In this document: positions 41,084 through 51,871 of the stretch, piece after piece
How positions within the stretch are numbered: position 1 is the stretch's first letter
Layout: each line of letters begins with the position of its first letter
Origin: Brachynemurus nebulosus
Lineage: Eukaryota > Arthropoda > Insecta > Neuroptera > Myrmeleontidae
Assembly (NCBI GenBank): GCA_035578155.1
Contig: JAPWDM010000017.1
Span: 5,964,482-6,028,481 of the forward strand
DNA: 64,000 nt
Direction of reading: 5' to 3'
Program-made: the position numbers and the translations under genes
The notes under the pieces: generated by a model
Seen by the model: only the letters and a program-made list of their open reading frames with translations
Databases searched by the model: none
What the model was told of the DNA's origin: nothing

Positions 41084-42763
41084 ATGGGTGATGAAAAACA
41101 AAATACTTCTATGGGCGAGTCCGGGCCCAAAAATACGGACGCGAACCAAGCTCCACCGCCGTCATCTGGTGGGAGCAACAGTAGCGGGGGTACTCCAACT
41201 ACGCCTGCTACATCATCGAGTGTAGCCCTACCGCCATCTGGTGGTGCTACCAAACCTTCCGGGGGTAACCCTCCTCCGCCCAAAAAAACAAAAGGGAAAC
41301 ATCGTGGACGTCCGATGCATTTGGACGCCCCAAGATCGCTAGATAAAGAATTTTTAAAGTTTTTAGTTTTGAAGCCGACGGAAGCGGACTTTAGTAAAAT
41401 AAGTCCCTTCCAGCTGGCGAAATTAGTGAGTGAACATATCGGGCAGGTAAAGGATGCCAAACTATCGGGCAAAGGGTTGCTCGTGGAGGCATTCTCACCG
41501 GCACAATCCGTGAAAATTCAGCAACTAAAAAATTTAGGGCAGTACGCTATAGAGGTGACACCACATGGAGCATTAAATTACTCCAGAGGTGTCATCATGC
41601 ATCCATCCCTGGCGTACTGCACTCCTGATGAGATAGTGTCGGAGATGTCTTCACAGGGGGTTATCGAAGCTAAGAGGCTTAAATATAACCGGGGCAAATA
41701 TCCAAACTCGCCCCTGATACTATTAACTTTTAATAAGACCACCTTACCAAGAGAGGTGGTCTTGGGCCTCTTCAGCAAAATCGACGTTCGCCCGTACATT
41801 CCGGCACCAATGAGGTGCTTTAAATGTCAGAAATACGGGCACGTTTCGCAAAGATGTAACATCGAGCAACAGATCTGCGTGTGCGGTAGGCCGTTGCATG
41901 AAGGACGGCCATGCGACGACCCAATAAAATGCATAAATTGTGGGGGCAATCATTCTGCCAAATCGAGAAATTGCCCCATCTTTAAACAGGAATCCGCAAT
42001 TCAAGAGCTGAGAGCCCTGGAGAGGTTATCCTACCCAGAGGCAAGACGAAAGCTCTTAGGCAACACGCCTCGTCGCTCAGCTCTTGAGGGATATGCACGC
42101 GCTGTTGCGGCCCCCGCCCCTACAGCGGCTCTAAAGAACAACGAAATCTACGAACTAAAAGAAGCTATGCGTCAAATGCAATTAACGATGCAGACCATGC
42201 AAGAGAATTTAATGCGCTCAGTGGGTGTATCTATGTCTACACCCACCCCAGCCGCTGTTGTGTCAGCCAAGGTCCCTGAGACCAAGAGGGTGCTAACAAC
42301 TACCCCTCAGGGACCTGTCGTAAAAACTGTGACGTCTTCACCAAAGACAAGACCGAAGTCATCATCAGCATCACCAAAAAAATCACCGAAAAGTAGAAGA
42401 CGCCACAGTGAGGGGGAGAAGGAGGTGGCAAAACCAAGGTCCCCTAAAAAGGGACCCTCCACCACCACCTCGGAGGCAGAAACCATGCTGCCTCCACAAT
42501 CGACGGTGCCACTGCCACAACGGCCAACGGCACCGTCCCGACCGGGCACACCCGAACGCCCGGTCACCCCCCTCCGGAGTCGCTCAATCCAAACACCGAT
42601 GAGCGACTCGGAAAGTACGACCGCGTCGGTACGTACGGGTATGAAGCGCCCAACGTCCGACGCGTACACGAACACCTCGGCCACAGAGTCCGATAATTCG
42701 GACGCCGAGGTACGAATTATTAAAAAAAAGAAAGGCTGGCCAAAAGGGAAACCTAGGAAGTAG
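41084..42763 (+). CDS. I-like element ORF1 (Gag-like nucleic-acid-binding protein)
   Basis: The Met at 41084 (MGDEKQNTSMGE) is the likely start; the frame extends 45 bases upstream without clear signal. The protein is about 559 residues. After a Pro/Ser/Gly-rich N terminus and a conserved central domain come three Cys-His knuckles: CFKCQKYGHVSQRC, a Cys-rich CVCGRPLHEGRPC, and CINCGGNHSAKSRNC (about 41.81-41.98 kb). A QMQLTMQTMQEN helix follows, then a long Ser/Thr/Pro/Lys tail ending KKKKGWPKGKPRK. Gag-like ORF1 proteins package element RNA. It is 37 bases upstream of ORF2 on the same transcript. The frame is intact. Confidence 0.9.
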   Translation: MGDEKQNTSMGESGPKNTDANQAPPPSSGGSNSSGGTPTTPATSSSVALPPSGGATKPSGGNPPPPKKTKGKHRGRPMHLDAPRSLDKEFLKFLVLKPTEADFSKISPFQLAKLVSEHIGQVKDAKLSGKGLLVEAFSPAQSVKIQQLKNLGQYAIEVTPHGALNYSRGVIMHPSLAYCTPDEIVSEMSSQGVIEAKRLKYNRGKYPNSPLILLTFNKTTLPREVVLGLFSKIDVRPYIPAPMRCFKCQKYGHVSQRCNIEQQICVCGRPLHEGRPCDDPIKCINCGGNHSAKSRNCPIFKQESAIQELRALERLSYPEARRKLLGNTPRRSALEGYARAVAAPAPTAALKNNEIYELKEAMRQMQLTMQTMQENLMRSVGVSMSTPTPAAVVSAKVPETKRVLTTTPQGPVVKTVTSSPKTRPKSSSASPKKSPKSRRRHSEGEKEVAKPRSPKKGPSTTTSEAETMLPPQSTVPLPQRPTAPSRPGTPERPVTPLRSRSIQTPMSDSESTTASVRTGMKRPTSDAYTNTSATESDNSDAEVRIIKKKKGWPKGKPRK

Positions 42764-42800
42764 CCACACTTCCTAGGGAGCAACCCTAAGCAGTAACAAA

Positions 42801-45800
42801 ATGGCTATCGTACAGTGGAACTGTAATGGTGTTAAACACCATTACTGTGAATTGCAGATGCTTCTGGCTGAGCACACGCCTATGTGCGTGTGCCTCCAAG
42901 AAACTCATCTAAAGCCGGCGGAAAAATTTACCATCAAATATCATCAAGTCCGCCGGCGCGACGTACAGCCAGACATCAGGGCGAGGGGGGGTGTTGCCAT
43001 CATCATTAAAGATGGCGTTCCCTTCCGGGACCACCCGTTAAACACCCCCCTACAAGCTATTGCAATACAATTTTTAAAACCGCCACAATTCACAGTATGC
43101 TCGGTCTATTTACCAGACTTCGACTGGAATGTCGAAACCCTGACCGAGCTTACCTTACAGTTACCACGTCCATTTTTGTTACTAGGAGATTTTAATGCTC
43201 ACAGCCCCATGTGGGGCTGTAGCACAAGAGACGCCCGTGGAAGACTCATAGAACGGTTTTTAGATGAGTCTGAAGCGGTCTTGTTGAATACCGGTCAAGG
43301 TACTTTCATTAACGCAAGAACCGGTGAGCTGTCGGCTATCGACTTATCACTCGGCTCACCGGTCATGGCACACCGTTATGAATGGACGCTGGCGTCTGAT
43401 TCATACGGTAGTGACCATATTCCAATCATATTGAACAGTACCACGCCGATGACTCCACATTCATCTTCGCCGAGATGGCGTCTCCGTCAAGCTAATTGGG
43501 AAATGTACGCTGATTCATTCCGTACACCCGAGCTGACTGGAGACGTAGAAGATGATGTGGAGCAAATGTCCTCCAGTGTCATTGAAGCAGCATATCAGAG
43601 TATACCGAAGTCGTCCAACATTCCACCCAAACGTCGCGTACCATGGTGGAATGAAGTCGTGAGTGTAGCAGTTGCAGAGAAAAAGCGGGCGTACAACGAA
43701 CTCAGACGTCGCCCCACGCAGGAAAATGTGATAGCCTACAAACGTGCTCAAGCACGTTGTAAGAGAACTATAAAAGAGCAAAAGAGGCTATCCTGGGAGC
43801 AATATGTTTCGGTCATTAATACCTCCACTTCAACTTCGGAGGTATGGAGAAGAGTGAGGGCCATTACAGGGAAATCCTCCCGTTCACCAATGCCCTCCCT
43901 TCTCGTCGTCGACGGTCGGAACATCACTGAACGCGCAGAAATAGCTAATTGTTTAGCTAAACACTTTGAGCGCGTCAGTGGCTCCCAAAACTATGACCCG
44001 GACTTCCTGCGGATCAAGATCGAACACGAACAAAACGATCTTGATTTTTTCTCAGATGAATCCCTCCAGTACAACCAACCGTTTTCTATGCAAGAATTAC
44101 TGGAGGCGCTTCGGGGATCTGGGGATACTTCCCCTGGACCTGATGAGATCCCCTACGCCATGATCCGGAACCTGCCTTATCCTGGTAAGTGTAGGTTACT
44201 GGATCTTTACAACGAAATATTTAGGCAAGGCGTTTACCCTCCGCAGTGGCGGGAAGCTACCATCATTCCGCTGCTAAAAGAGGGTAAAGATTCATCGCAA
44301 CTATCTAGCTACCGTCCAATATCCTTGACTTGCTGTTTCAGCAAGGTATTGGAAAAAATGGTGAACAACCGTCTCGTCTGGTGGCTGGAATCCCACAACC
44401 TCATCCCTAAACATCAGTGTGGGTTCCGCCGATACCATTCGACCACGGACCATCTTGTTCGCCTCGAGAATGCCATTCAAGACGCCTTTCTCCAACGAAA
44501 ACACCTTGTGGCAGTGTTCTTCGATTTGGAGAAAGCTTATGATATGACCTGGAGGTATGGCATTCTCAAGAAGCTGCACGACTGGGGTTTAAGAGGTAAC
44601 CTCCCTCAGTTCGTAAAAAGTTTTCTGACTGACCGTTCTTTTCGTGTCCGGGTAGGTGACACTGAGTCTGAGGCCCACTCCCAGGAGAATGGTGTTCCTC
44701 AAGGCTCCACCATTAGTGTCACCTTATTTTCCATCGCAGTCAGTCATATTGCAGCTTCAGCCCCAATTCGTCGTTGCTTGTACGTTGATGACCTCACCAT
44801 ATTTTACGCAGCCGATTCCATCGAGGATATTCAACAACGGCTGCAACAAGGCATCAACGAAGTGGTGACTTCTGCAGAAGCTCTTGGTTTTCGCTTCTCT
44901 CCACAAAAAACATCGGTGGTTCACTTCTGCAGAAAGCGCAACGCACATCCGGATCCTGTCCTCACTTTAAAAGGATCTAACCTTCAGTGCGTTGATAGCG
45001 TCAGGTTTCTAGGACTTATTTTTGACAAACAACTTACGTGGCGTCCACACCTCCAAGCCTTAGCTGCGAGTTGTCGCAGGACAATAAACATGCTTAAGTG
45101 CTTGGCTGGTGCATCGTGGGGTGCGGGCCGGGAGTCGTTGCTTCGCCTGTATCAATCGCTAGTTCTGACTAGGATTGATTACGGCAGCATTGCTTACTCC
45201 TCCGCCCGGGCGTCTGCGCTCTTACTCCTAGATCCTGTTCACCATGCAGGCATACGACTGGCTACGGGAGCATTTCGAACGAGCCCTTCTATGAGCCTCT
45301 GCGTAGAGTCGGGCCTTCCTCCGCTGCGACTGAGACGTGAGCGTCTCTTGCTCAATTATGCAGCGGGGGTATATGCAACACCTACGCATATCAATTACCC
45401 GACTCTATTCAGATACCGTTTACAGGGGCTCTACGGTCGACGTCCCACCATAAGTCGACCAGTGGCCGTTCGAACGCAGGAGTTATTAGAGAGTCTGCAC
45501 TTACAGTTCGCCAAGGTACTTCCCAAACGTCCTATGGAAGTACCTCCTTGGCTGATCCCTAACGTAAGGTGTCGTTTCGACCTGACTGGTCTCAACAAGG
45601 AGGAGACCAGTTCATTCGAATATCGATCCCGCTTCTACGAGATCATTAGCGAACTTGACTCTCTCTGCATATACACAGATGGTTCCAAAACAGCTACGGG
45701 TGTTGGAAGTGCCATCGTCATTCGTGACGATCCTCACGCTTGGACACTTCCTCCCCAGGCCACTGTGTATACTGCGGAATTATTTGCTATTCTGCAAGCC

Positions 45801-46463
45801 CTGCGATTCTGTCAAACATCTGAAGACAGCGCATTCCTCATTTGTTCCGACTCGTTGAGCGCGTTGCAAGCGATCTGCCACTCTCATACCATCGATCCAC
45901 TGGTGCAGAACATCCGAACGTGTCTCTACATGCTCCGCCAAAAGTCTATCACCTTCTTTTGGATTCCCGGACATGTGGGGATACCTGGCAATGAACTCGC
46001 CGACCAGGCAGCACGTCATGCAGCCGAAGTTGGTGAGCCACAGGACATTGCCATACGCCCAGAGGATCTGAGAGTGTGCATTAGATCCGCGATCGATCAG
46101 AAATGGCAACGTGAGTGGAACAACCTCACGGCTAAGCTCAGACAGGTGAAACCTGAGGTCCGAAGAACTCCGGCACCTGTAAATCTGAGCCGGCGAGAGA
46201 GTGTGGCCCTGACGCGTTTACGCTTGGGCCACACGGCGTTAACACATCGTCATCTTCTCGCCGGTGAGGATCAGCCAAGGTGCGCCGCCTGCGGGACGGC
46301 GCTGACCGTGAGGCATATAGTTGAGGAATGTGTAACCTTTGAGCCATTGCGCCAGAGGTTGCAGCTCCCAGGTAGTGTAGCCGAAGCTTTAGCTTATGAT
46401 GCAGTCTCTGACAGAAAGATGCTTGAATTTCTCAGAAATTCGAACCTTCTTCAGAGACTGTAG
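42801..46463 (+). CDS. I-like element ORF2 (APE endonuclease, RT, RNase H)
   Basis: This 1220-residue frame is uninterrupted. The AP-endonuclease domain has WNCNG, QETH, GDFNAH and SDHIP (42.8-43.4 kb). The reverse transcriptase has FFDLEKAYD (44.52 kb), GVPQGSTIS (44.69 kb) and the catalytic YVDD (44781-44792). RNase H has YTDGSK (45.67 kb), TAELFAIL, CSDSLSAL and IPGHVGIPGNELAD (45.97 kb). A terminal Cys/His segment CAACGTALTVRHIVEEC lies near 46.3 kb. All expected catalytic residues I can check are present, so the protein may be functional. It copies the element RNA at a nicked chromosomal target. Confidence 0.93.
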   Translation: MAIVQWNCNGVKHHYCELQMLLAEHTPMCVCLQETHLKPAEKFTIKYHQVRRRDVQPDIRARGGVAIIIKDGVPFRDHPLNTPLQAIAIQFLKPPQFTVCSVYLPDFDWNVETLTELTLQLPRPFLLLGDFNAHSPMWGCSTRDARGRLIERFLDESEAVLLNTGQGTFINARTGELSAIDLSLGSPVMAHRYEWTLASDSYGSDHIPIILNSTTPMTPHSSSPRWRLRQANWEMYADSFRTPELTGDVEDDVEQMSSSVIEAAYQSIPKSSNIPPKRRVPWWNEVVSVAVAEKKRAYNELRRRPTQENVIAYKRAQARCKRTIKEQKRLSWEQYVSVINTSTSTSEVWRRVRAITGKSSRSPMPSLLVVDGRNITERAEIANCLAKHFERVSGSQNYDPDFLRIKIEHEQNDLDFFSDESLQYNQPFSMQELLEALRGSGDTSPGPDEIPYAMIRNLPYPGKCRLLDLYNEIFRQGVYPPQWREATIIPLLKEGKDSSQLSSYRPISLTCCFSKVLEKMVNNRLVWWLESHNLIPKHQCGFRRYHSTTDHLVRLENAIQDAFLQRKHLVAVFFDLEKAYDMTWRYGILKKLHDWGLRGNLPQFVKSFLTDRSFRVRVGDTESEAHSQENGVPQGSTISVTLFSIAVSHIAASAPIRRCLYVDDLTIFYAADSIEDIQQRLQQGINEVVTSAEALGFRFSPQKTSVVHFCRKRNAHPDPVLTLKGSNLQCVDSVRFLGLIFDKQLTWRPHLQALAASCRRTINMLKCLAGASWGAGRESLLRLYQSLVLTRIDYGSIAYSSARASALLLLDPVHHAGIRLATGAFRTSPSMSLCVESGLPPLRLRRERLLLNYAAGVYATPTHINYPTLFRYRLQGLYGRRPTISRPVAVRTQELLESLHLQFAKVLPKRPMEVPPWLIPNVRCRFDLTGLNKEETSSFEYRSRFYEIISELDSLCIYTDGSKTATGVGSAIVIRDDPHAWTLPPQATVYTAELFAILQALRFCQTSEDSAFLICSDSLSALQAICHSHTIDPLVQNIRTCLYMLRQKSITFFWIPGHVGIPGNELADQAARHAAEVGEPQDIAIRPEDLRVCIRSAIDQKWQREWNNLTAKLRQVKPEVRRTPAPVNLSRRESVALTRLRLGHTALTHRHLLAGEDQPRCAACGTALTVRHIVEECVTFEPLRQRLQLPGSVAEALAYDAVSDRKMLEFLRNSNLLQRL

Positions 46464-46603
46464 GGGCTTTACATCTCAGATTTTACAAGTCGTCTCGTTT
46501 TGTCTCCCCCGATATTTTAAATTTTATTTTTCAGCATTGTGTTTTTAAAAATATGTGTTTTCAAGATTTTTGTGAGTGTCCTAACTTATTTATTTATTGC
46601 CCA

Positions 46604-47225
46604 TACCCTGATCCAGCTGGTCTGGCAGGGTACTTTTAGTCTCTCGTTATGCCACTAAGGGCCTTTTACACCCTTAGTGGTACTTTGTTATTCATACATG
46701 TTTTGTTGTTTTTGTTATTGTTTTTTATCGATGTACCACCGAAGGCCTTTTACACCCGAGGTGGTACATCATTTGTTCTTTTTTCTGTGATATCTTGTTA
46801 TGCCGCTGTAGACCTGTTGTTATGGTTCTACAGCGGTATTGTTTTAATCCCTTATTGCTTCACTGGTCGGCCTGTGGCCTCCCAGTGACGCAATAAGTTT
46901 TATCTGTGATTATATCTGTGATATATATTTCTAGTCTCTGTGTTTCTCTAGTCGGTTCTCTCCACTCCGAGGCCTTTTTCACACCTCGGAGGGAGTCCCA
47001 GCGATGGCTTCCAGGCCTTGGTGACCGGACGCTTTGTCTAGTACTTATCGTACCGTCACCAAGGACTGTCCGCTCTTTTTAAGCCCTGGGATGGCAGGGC
47101 TCATCGTTGGATTTTATATGTGTATGTTTGTCCGTTGTCTATTGCATTTATGTGTTCCTGTCTTTACGTGTTGTTTTTATTTTTACTGTGTTTGGCGGCG
47201 CATGCCCTTAGTAGGCGATGCCGCC
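46604..47225 (+). repeat. Array of about nine hairpins in the 3' UTR of the I-like element
   Basis: Successive perfect or near-perfect stems: 46604-46632 (TACCCTG/CAGGGTA), 46652-46680 (CCACTAAGGG), 46730-46770 (GATGTACCACC), 46803-46836 (CCGCTGTAGA), 46851-46897 (CTTATTGC plus CACTGG), 46965-46991 (CTCCGAGG), 47016-47064 (CCTTGGTGAC), 47082-47101 (AGCCCTG) and 47194-47225 (GGCGGC). The second, third and sixth share a GGCCTTTTACACCC-like loop core even though their stems differ. Confidence 0.75.
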
Positions 47226-47307
47226 GGGTGCTGCTGACCGCGCCATCCACCGGCAGAAATACCCCAATTTTAACAAAAAAAAAAAAAAAAATAATAATAA
47301 TAATAAA

Positions 47308-50300
47308 CCCCCTGTGGGTGGGGGCTTCACTTTGCAGAATTTGCCCACAGTAAGTCCTGCTTGTCGTAAAAGGCGACTAAAAGGACAATCCATTAGGATG
47401 GAGCAAATAAGAAAAAGGCCTCGGAAAACTGCCGCTGCCGGTGGAGCGACCGGGCGCATCAGGGTCACCACTGAATGTGACAGCTCAGATCACGGTGACG
47501 ACAGGCTGGGTTCTAGGCAGCCACCTGTCAGCTGTAATAACACCTTCAGCCAAAATACTACTGCCCTACTTACAGAGCTACCAACACCTTTGGCTCAGCC
47601 GACTTTAAGTGTTTCCTCGGAGCACCCTTTGGGGACCACTAAAGCTGGTAAGAAGCGTGTGCGTATGCAATGGACAGATGAACTGAATGAATTCATCGTA
47701 CGCACATACTTCCAAGTTACTAAACTTGAAACGGACAAAACTGGTTACCGTACGAAATTACATCAAGAATTCGCGAGCACCTATCCTCACCTAAATCGCG
47801 TCACTGAACAGAGACTGGCAGACCAAAAGCGTGTCATTTTCACCAATAACCTTATACCTTCTTCCCTCATAAACACTATTAAGACACAAGTCGCACATCA
47901 ATTTGCTCAAAATGAAGAAGATCAGACCGACGACGGCCCACCAGAAATGGGGAGCCCCATACAAAACGACACTCAACAACTTGTCGAGAATGAGCCTAAC
48001 TACCATGAAACAGCAGTAAATGACACCCTACTGCAAGAGATCGAACTGGAATTTAACACAGCGATTACTGAATTCGAAGGGACGGACCCCACACATCGGT
48101 ACTTGTTGCCTAAACAACACACCTCACGTAGATTGGCTGAGATCGTTGAGATATTAAATAACATAATACTGCCTCAACACTTGCAAACTTGTGACAATTT
48201 TATCGAGTTACACACAGCTATCTACTGTGGAGCCGTTGCAGCAATACGTTGTAACGGGTCCGATGTAACACCACCTGTAGCGCACAACTCGAAGGAACAC
48301 AAAACCCCTGCCTGGGAAACACGATTGAATAAACGCATCAGCAACATCCGATGCAACCTCGGCAGGATCACCCAATACCAACAGGGTACGAGGTCCAAAC
48401 GGCTCAACAAATATATACATGATATATTACACAAACACACAGTACACACACAATACGAGGAACCCAATAAAACACTCACAGAGATCAGAGATACGCTTCA
48501 CCAAAAATTAACAGCACTAGCGAAGCGCTTACGAAGATATAAGACCAGTACTGAACGCAGACGACAAAACCGATCGTTCAGCAGAAACGAGAGACGGTTT
48601 TATCAGTCTCTAACGAACACGGTATCTGACAGTAATGGTCTACCGAAGAAGAACGCACTCCATAGTTTCTGGGCGAATATATGGTCCAACACCATTGACC
48701 ATAATGACAAAGCCAGCTGGATCGATACAGAGTGCAGGAATAACGAATATCTTCCGGAGATGCCCTATACGGACATTACTACAGAGGACGTCTCCAGAGC
48801 TTTACAGAGATCGCATAACTGGAAGGCACCTGGTATCGACAACATACAAAACTACTGGCTCAAACACTTTACATCAACACACAAGTACCTCGCTGAACAA
48901 TTCACACTATTTATAAGAACACTAAACCTGACACCGAAGTTCCTAACGCAGGGTATTACATACATGAAATCTAAAAACAGTGATACAAAAACTATCACCT
49001 GCTTGCCTACAGTGTATAAGATTTTGACGTCCTGTCTGGCAGAAAAGATCAGTGAGCATTGTCAGATTAACACCATACTGACAGAAGAACAAAAGGGATG
49101 TCGAAAAAGGTCACAAGGCTGCAAAGAGCAGCTTCTGATTGACTCCGTAGTACTGGAACAAGCGAAAGGGAGACAGCGTAACCTGTACACAGAGTTTATT
49201 GATTACAAAAAGGCATTTGATTCGGTCCCGCACTCCTGGTTACGGAGAGTATTGGAGCTGTACAAAATACACCCAAGTATCGTGAACTTCCTTGGAACGA
49301 TCATGTCCGACTGGCGAACGACCTTACATTTGAGTATTGGTAATGAAAAAACAGCAAGCGGCCTTATTCAAGTAAGACGCGGCATATTCCAAGGCGACTC
49401 ATTGAGTCCATTATGGTTTTGTCTCGCAATGAATCCACTTTCTCGCCTGTTAAATGAAACCAAATACGGTTACAATGTAGGTACGCAAACGAATTCGCGC
49501 CATACCACCTCACATCTGATGTATATGGATGATATTAAGATCTATGCAGCTACTAAACATCAATTACAGCAGCTGCTGGGACTTTCCAACGAGGTTTCGC
49601 GAGATCTCTGTATGGAGTTCGGAATCGATAAATGTCGAACACAATGTCGTTCTGGAGGAAAACGAGATGCGGTCGCATTCGAACTCAAAGCAGAGTCTGT
49701 TATGCAGCCCATGGACGAAGGAGAGTCGTACCGGTATCTCGGATTCAATCAGGACGAACGTATAGATCACAGCGCTGTAAAACAACACCTGATCCAGCAA
49801 TACCTAACGCGTGTACGGAGATTACTGAACACCCACCTTGATGGAAAAAAAAACCATCAAAGCAATTAACACCTACGCAGTTCCGGTGCTAACGTACTCA
49901 TTTGGGGTAATCAAATGGACGCCTACGGACTTGACAAACATCGAGATCAAGACCCGCGTCCTTATGACCAAATACCAAATTCATCATCCCAAAGCAGCGA
50001 TAGAACGATTGACGCTGCCAAGAGTCGAAGGGGGTCGGGGTCTTATAGACATAAGGAACACGAATAATAAACAGGTTCATAACTTGCGAGAATACTTTTA
50101 CACCAAAACACACACATCACACTTACACAATGCAATAATCCAAGCCGACACGGCATACACACCATTAAACCTCTCATACATAGAAATGTCAGATAGTTTT
50201 TGCCCATTGGTCACGAAGGAGGACAAAATCCAGCAATGGATGCGCAAGCCTCTACATGGGAGACATCCACATGACCTTAACCAGAGTAACGTCGACAAAG

Positions 50301-51783
50301 CAGCGTCGCACGCCTGGTTAAGTTAAGGAAGTCTTTTCCCGGAGACTGAAGGATTCATGCTGGCTATACAAGATCAAGTAATTCATACAAAGAATTACTC
50401 AAAATACATACTTCGTGACTCGTCAATAACATCTGACTCATGCCGGAGATGCCATTCCAAACCCGAAACGATCCAACATATCACAGCTGCCTGTACTCAG
50501 CTCGCACAGTCCGAATACAAACACCGTCACGACCAGGTTGGCAAAATTATATACCAGAAACTAGCGGGCAAACACCACCTTATAACTGATAAAACACCAT
50601 ACTACAAGCTCACACCAAAAGTAGTAGCGGAGAATGACTTCTGTAGACTTTACTGGGATCGGTCGATTATTACATATAAGATCATAAATCATAATCGACC
50701 AGATATCACCTTCGTAATGAAAAACATTAAGACAACCTATCTGATCGATATTGCGGTTCCAAATACACACAACTTACAAAAAACACACGCAGTTAAATTG
50801 GATAAATACACTGACCTCGCAGCCGAAATAAAACAACAATGGCGAATGGAACATGTCAATATTGTTCCAATAGTGCTCAGTGCCACCGGGGTCATTCCAC
50901 ACACACTACACAATAGTCTGAGCCTCTTGGGTCTCCCAAAATACACATATGTCACTATACAAAAGGCAGTGATCATAAACACGTGTCGTATAGTACGGAA
51001 GTTCCTCAGTAATACAAATCCGACTGCGATATGTGAAAACACAAGATCTGCTTCTACTCCATCTGAGCCATCTACAGTGAGCGAACAACACACTGACACC
51101 CATCTTACAGACGCACAACACACATACATAAACACACAATACACTAACACTGAAACACAAACACTTCACACACATACAGATCCAGATTCGTCTGATGGAG
51201 AGGGAGGATCGACCAACTGCCGTACCATCACTGTTACCGCTCTGGTGCACAATCCTCCCCAACTCAATAACACACGAAGTCCGTCAACCTCTGTACCGTC
51301 TAAACGCGCAATTCCAGGAACATCCGATCTTAATGAGCATTTTGATGAACCAGAACACATTTACACCAAGAAACGTAAAATAGAACGACACATCCACACA
51401 CATACACGAACACACACACAAACACAAACAGTCCTTTCCCTTCCCTCTGTCCCTAATCCTACCTATTCTCTGAGGACACGAAAACGAACTAGGCTTTCAC
51501 AGCCGTCTGTCATTGAGCCAACATCTACGCTCCCACAAAAGTCTCGCCGTACGACCCAGTGTACACCAAAATAGACACATAACACCTCGTTTCAAGCAAC
51601 AATAACAACAATATAAGGAGTGATGTGACAAACCCATCCGTGAATGTACTACGGTACTTTTACGGATTGGTTTGGCACATTACCCTTCCACAGAGCCTAA
51701 TACCTTGCATAATGCCGGTATAGGTGAATGTTACCCAGTATTGTCCTACTGAGTAGTGAGCGCCAGGTTGGCGTAAAAGTCTA
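47308..51783 (+). mobile_element. R4/Dong-clade non-LTR retrotransposon in (TAA)n
   Basis: The element runs from CCCCCTGTGGGTGGGGGC at 47308 to about GGCGTAAAAGTCTA at 51783, and is flanked on both sides by TAA repeats (47291-47307 and 51784-51793). A single-ORF element with a restriction-like endonuclease inside TAA repeats matches Dong, the R4-clade element known for this target. The 3' UTR covers 51575-51783. Confidence 0.85.
47398..51574 (+). pseudogene. R4/Dong-type protein (RT plus restriction-like endonuclease), two lesions
   Basis: From the Met at 47398 (MEQIRKRPRKTAAAGG) the frame runs to 49869 and contains the RT: EFIDYKKAFDSVPH near 49.2 kb, RRGIFQGDSLSPLWF near 49.39 kb and YMDD at 49522-49533. 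At a run of eight or nine A residues (about 49844-49852) the frame shifts. The second frame (49838-51574) is broken once, by TAA at 50324-50326. It holds the Cys-His motif CRRCHSKPETIQHITAAC (50.45 kb), the endonuclease core RPDITFVMKN, LIDIAVP and KLDKYTDL (50.70-50.82 kb), and a Thr/His-rich tail. With only two lesions this copy is young or nearly intact. Confidence 0.9.
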
Positions 51784-51871
51784 TAATAATAATATTTACT
51801 TATTGTGTAGACCCAAGAAATAGGATACAATACGTCATATAACAATTAGATAATAATACAATTAACAATAA

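Larger units (their letters stand above)
40382..47307 (+). mobile_element. I-clade non-LTR retrotransposon, apparently full length
   Basis: The element is about 6.9 kb: a 5' UTR of about 0.7 kb, ORF1 with zinc knuckles, ORF2 with endonuclease, reverse transcriptase and RNase H, a hairpin-rich 3' UTR, and a tail of A residues plus TAA repeats (47274-47307). RNase H together with a TAA tail is typical of the I clade. Neither ORF has a frameshift or stop. The tail is directly followed by an R4-type element. The 5' end is placed at the (TAA)n boundary by inference. Confidence 0.85.

Noticed and set aside
42307..42783. Long antisense frames inside ORF1 and ORF2 of the I-like element
   Set aside because: GC-richer coding DNA often leaves the opposite strand open; the sense strand has clear domain motifs.
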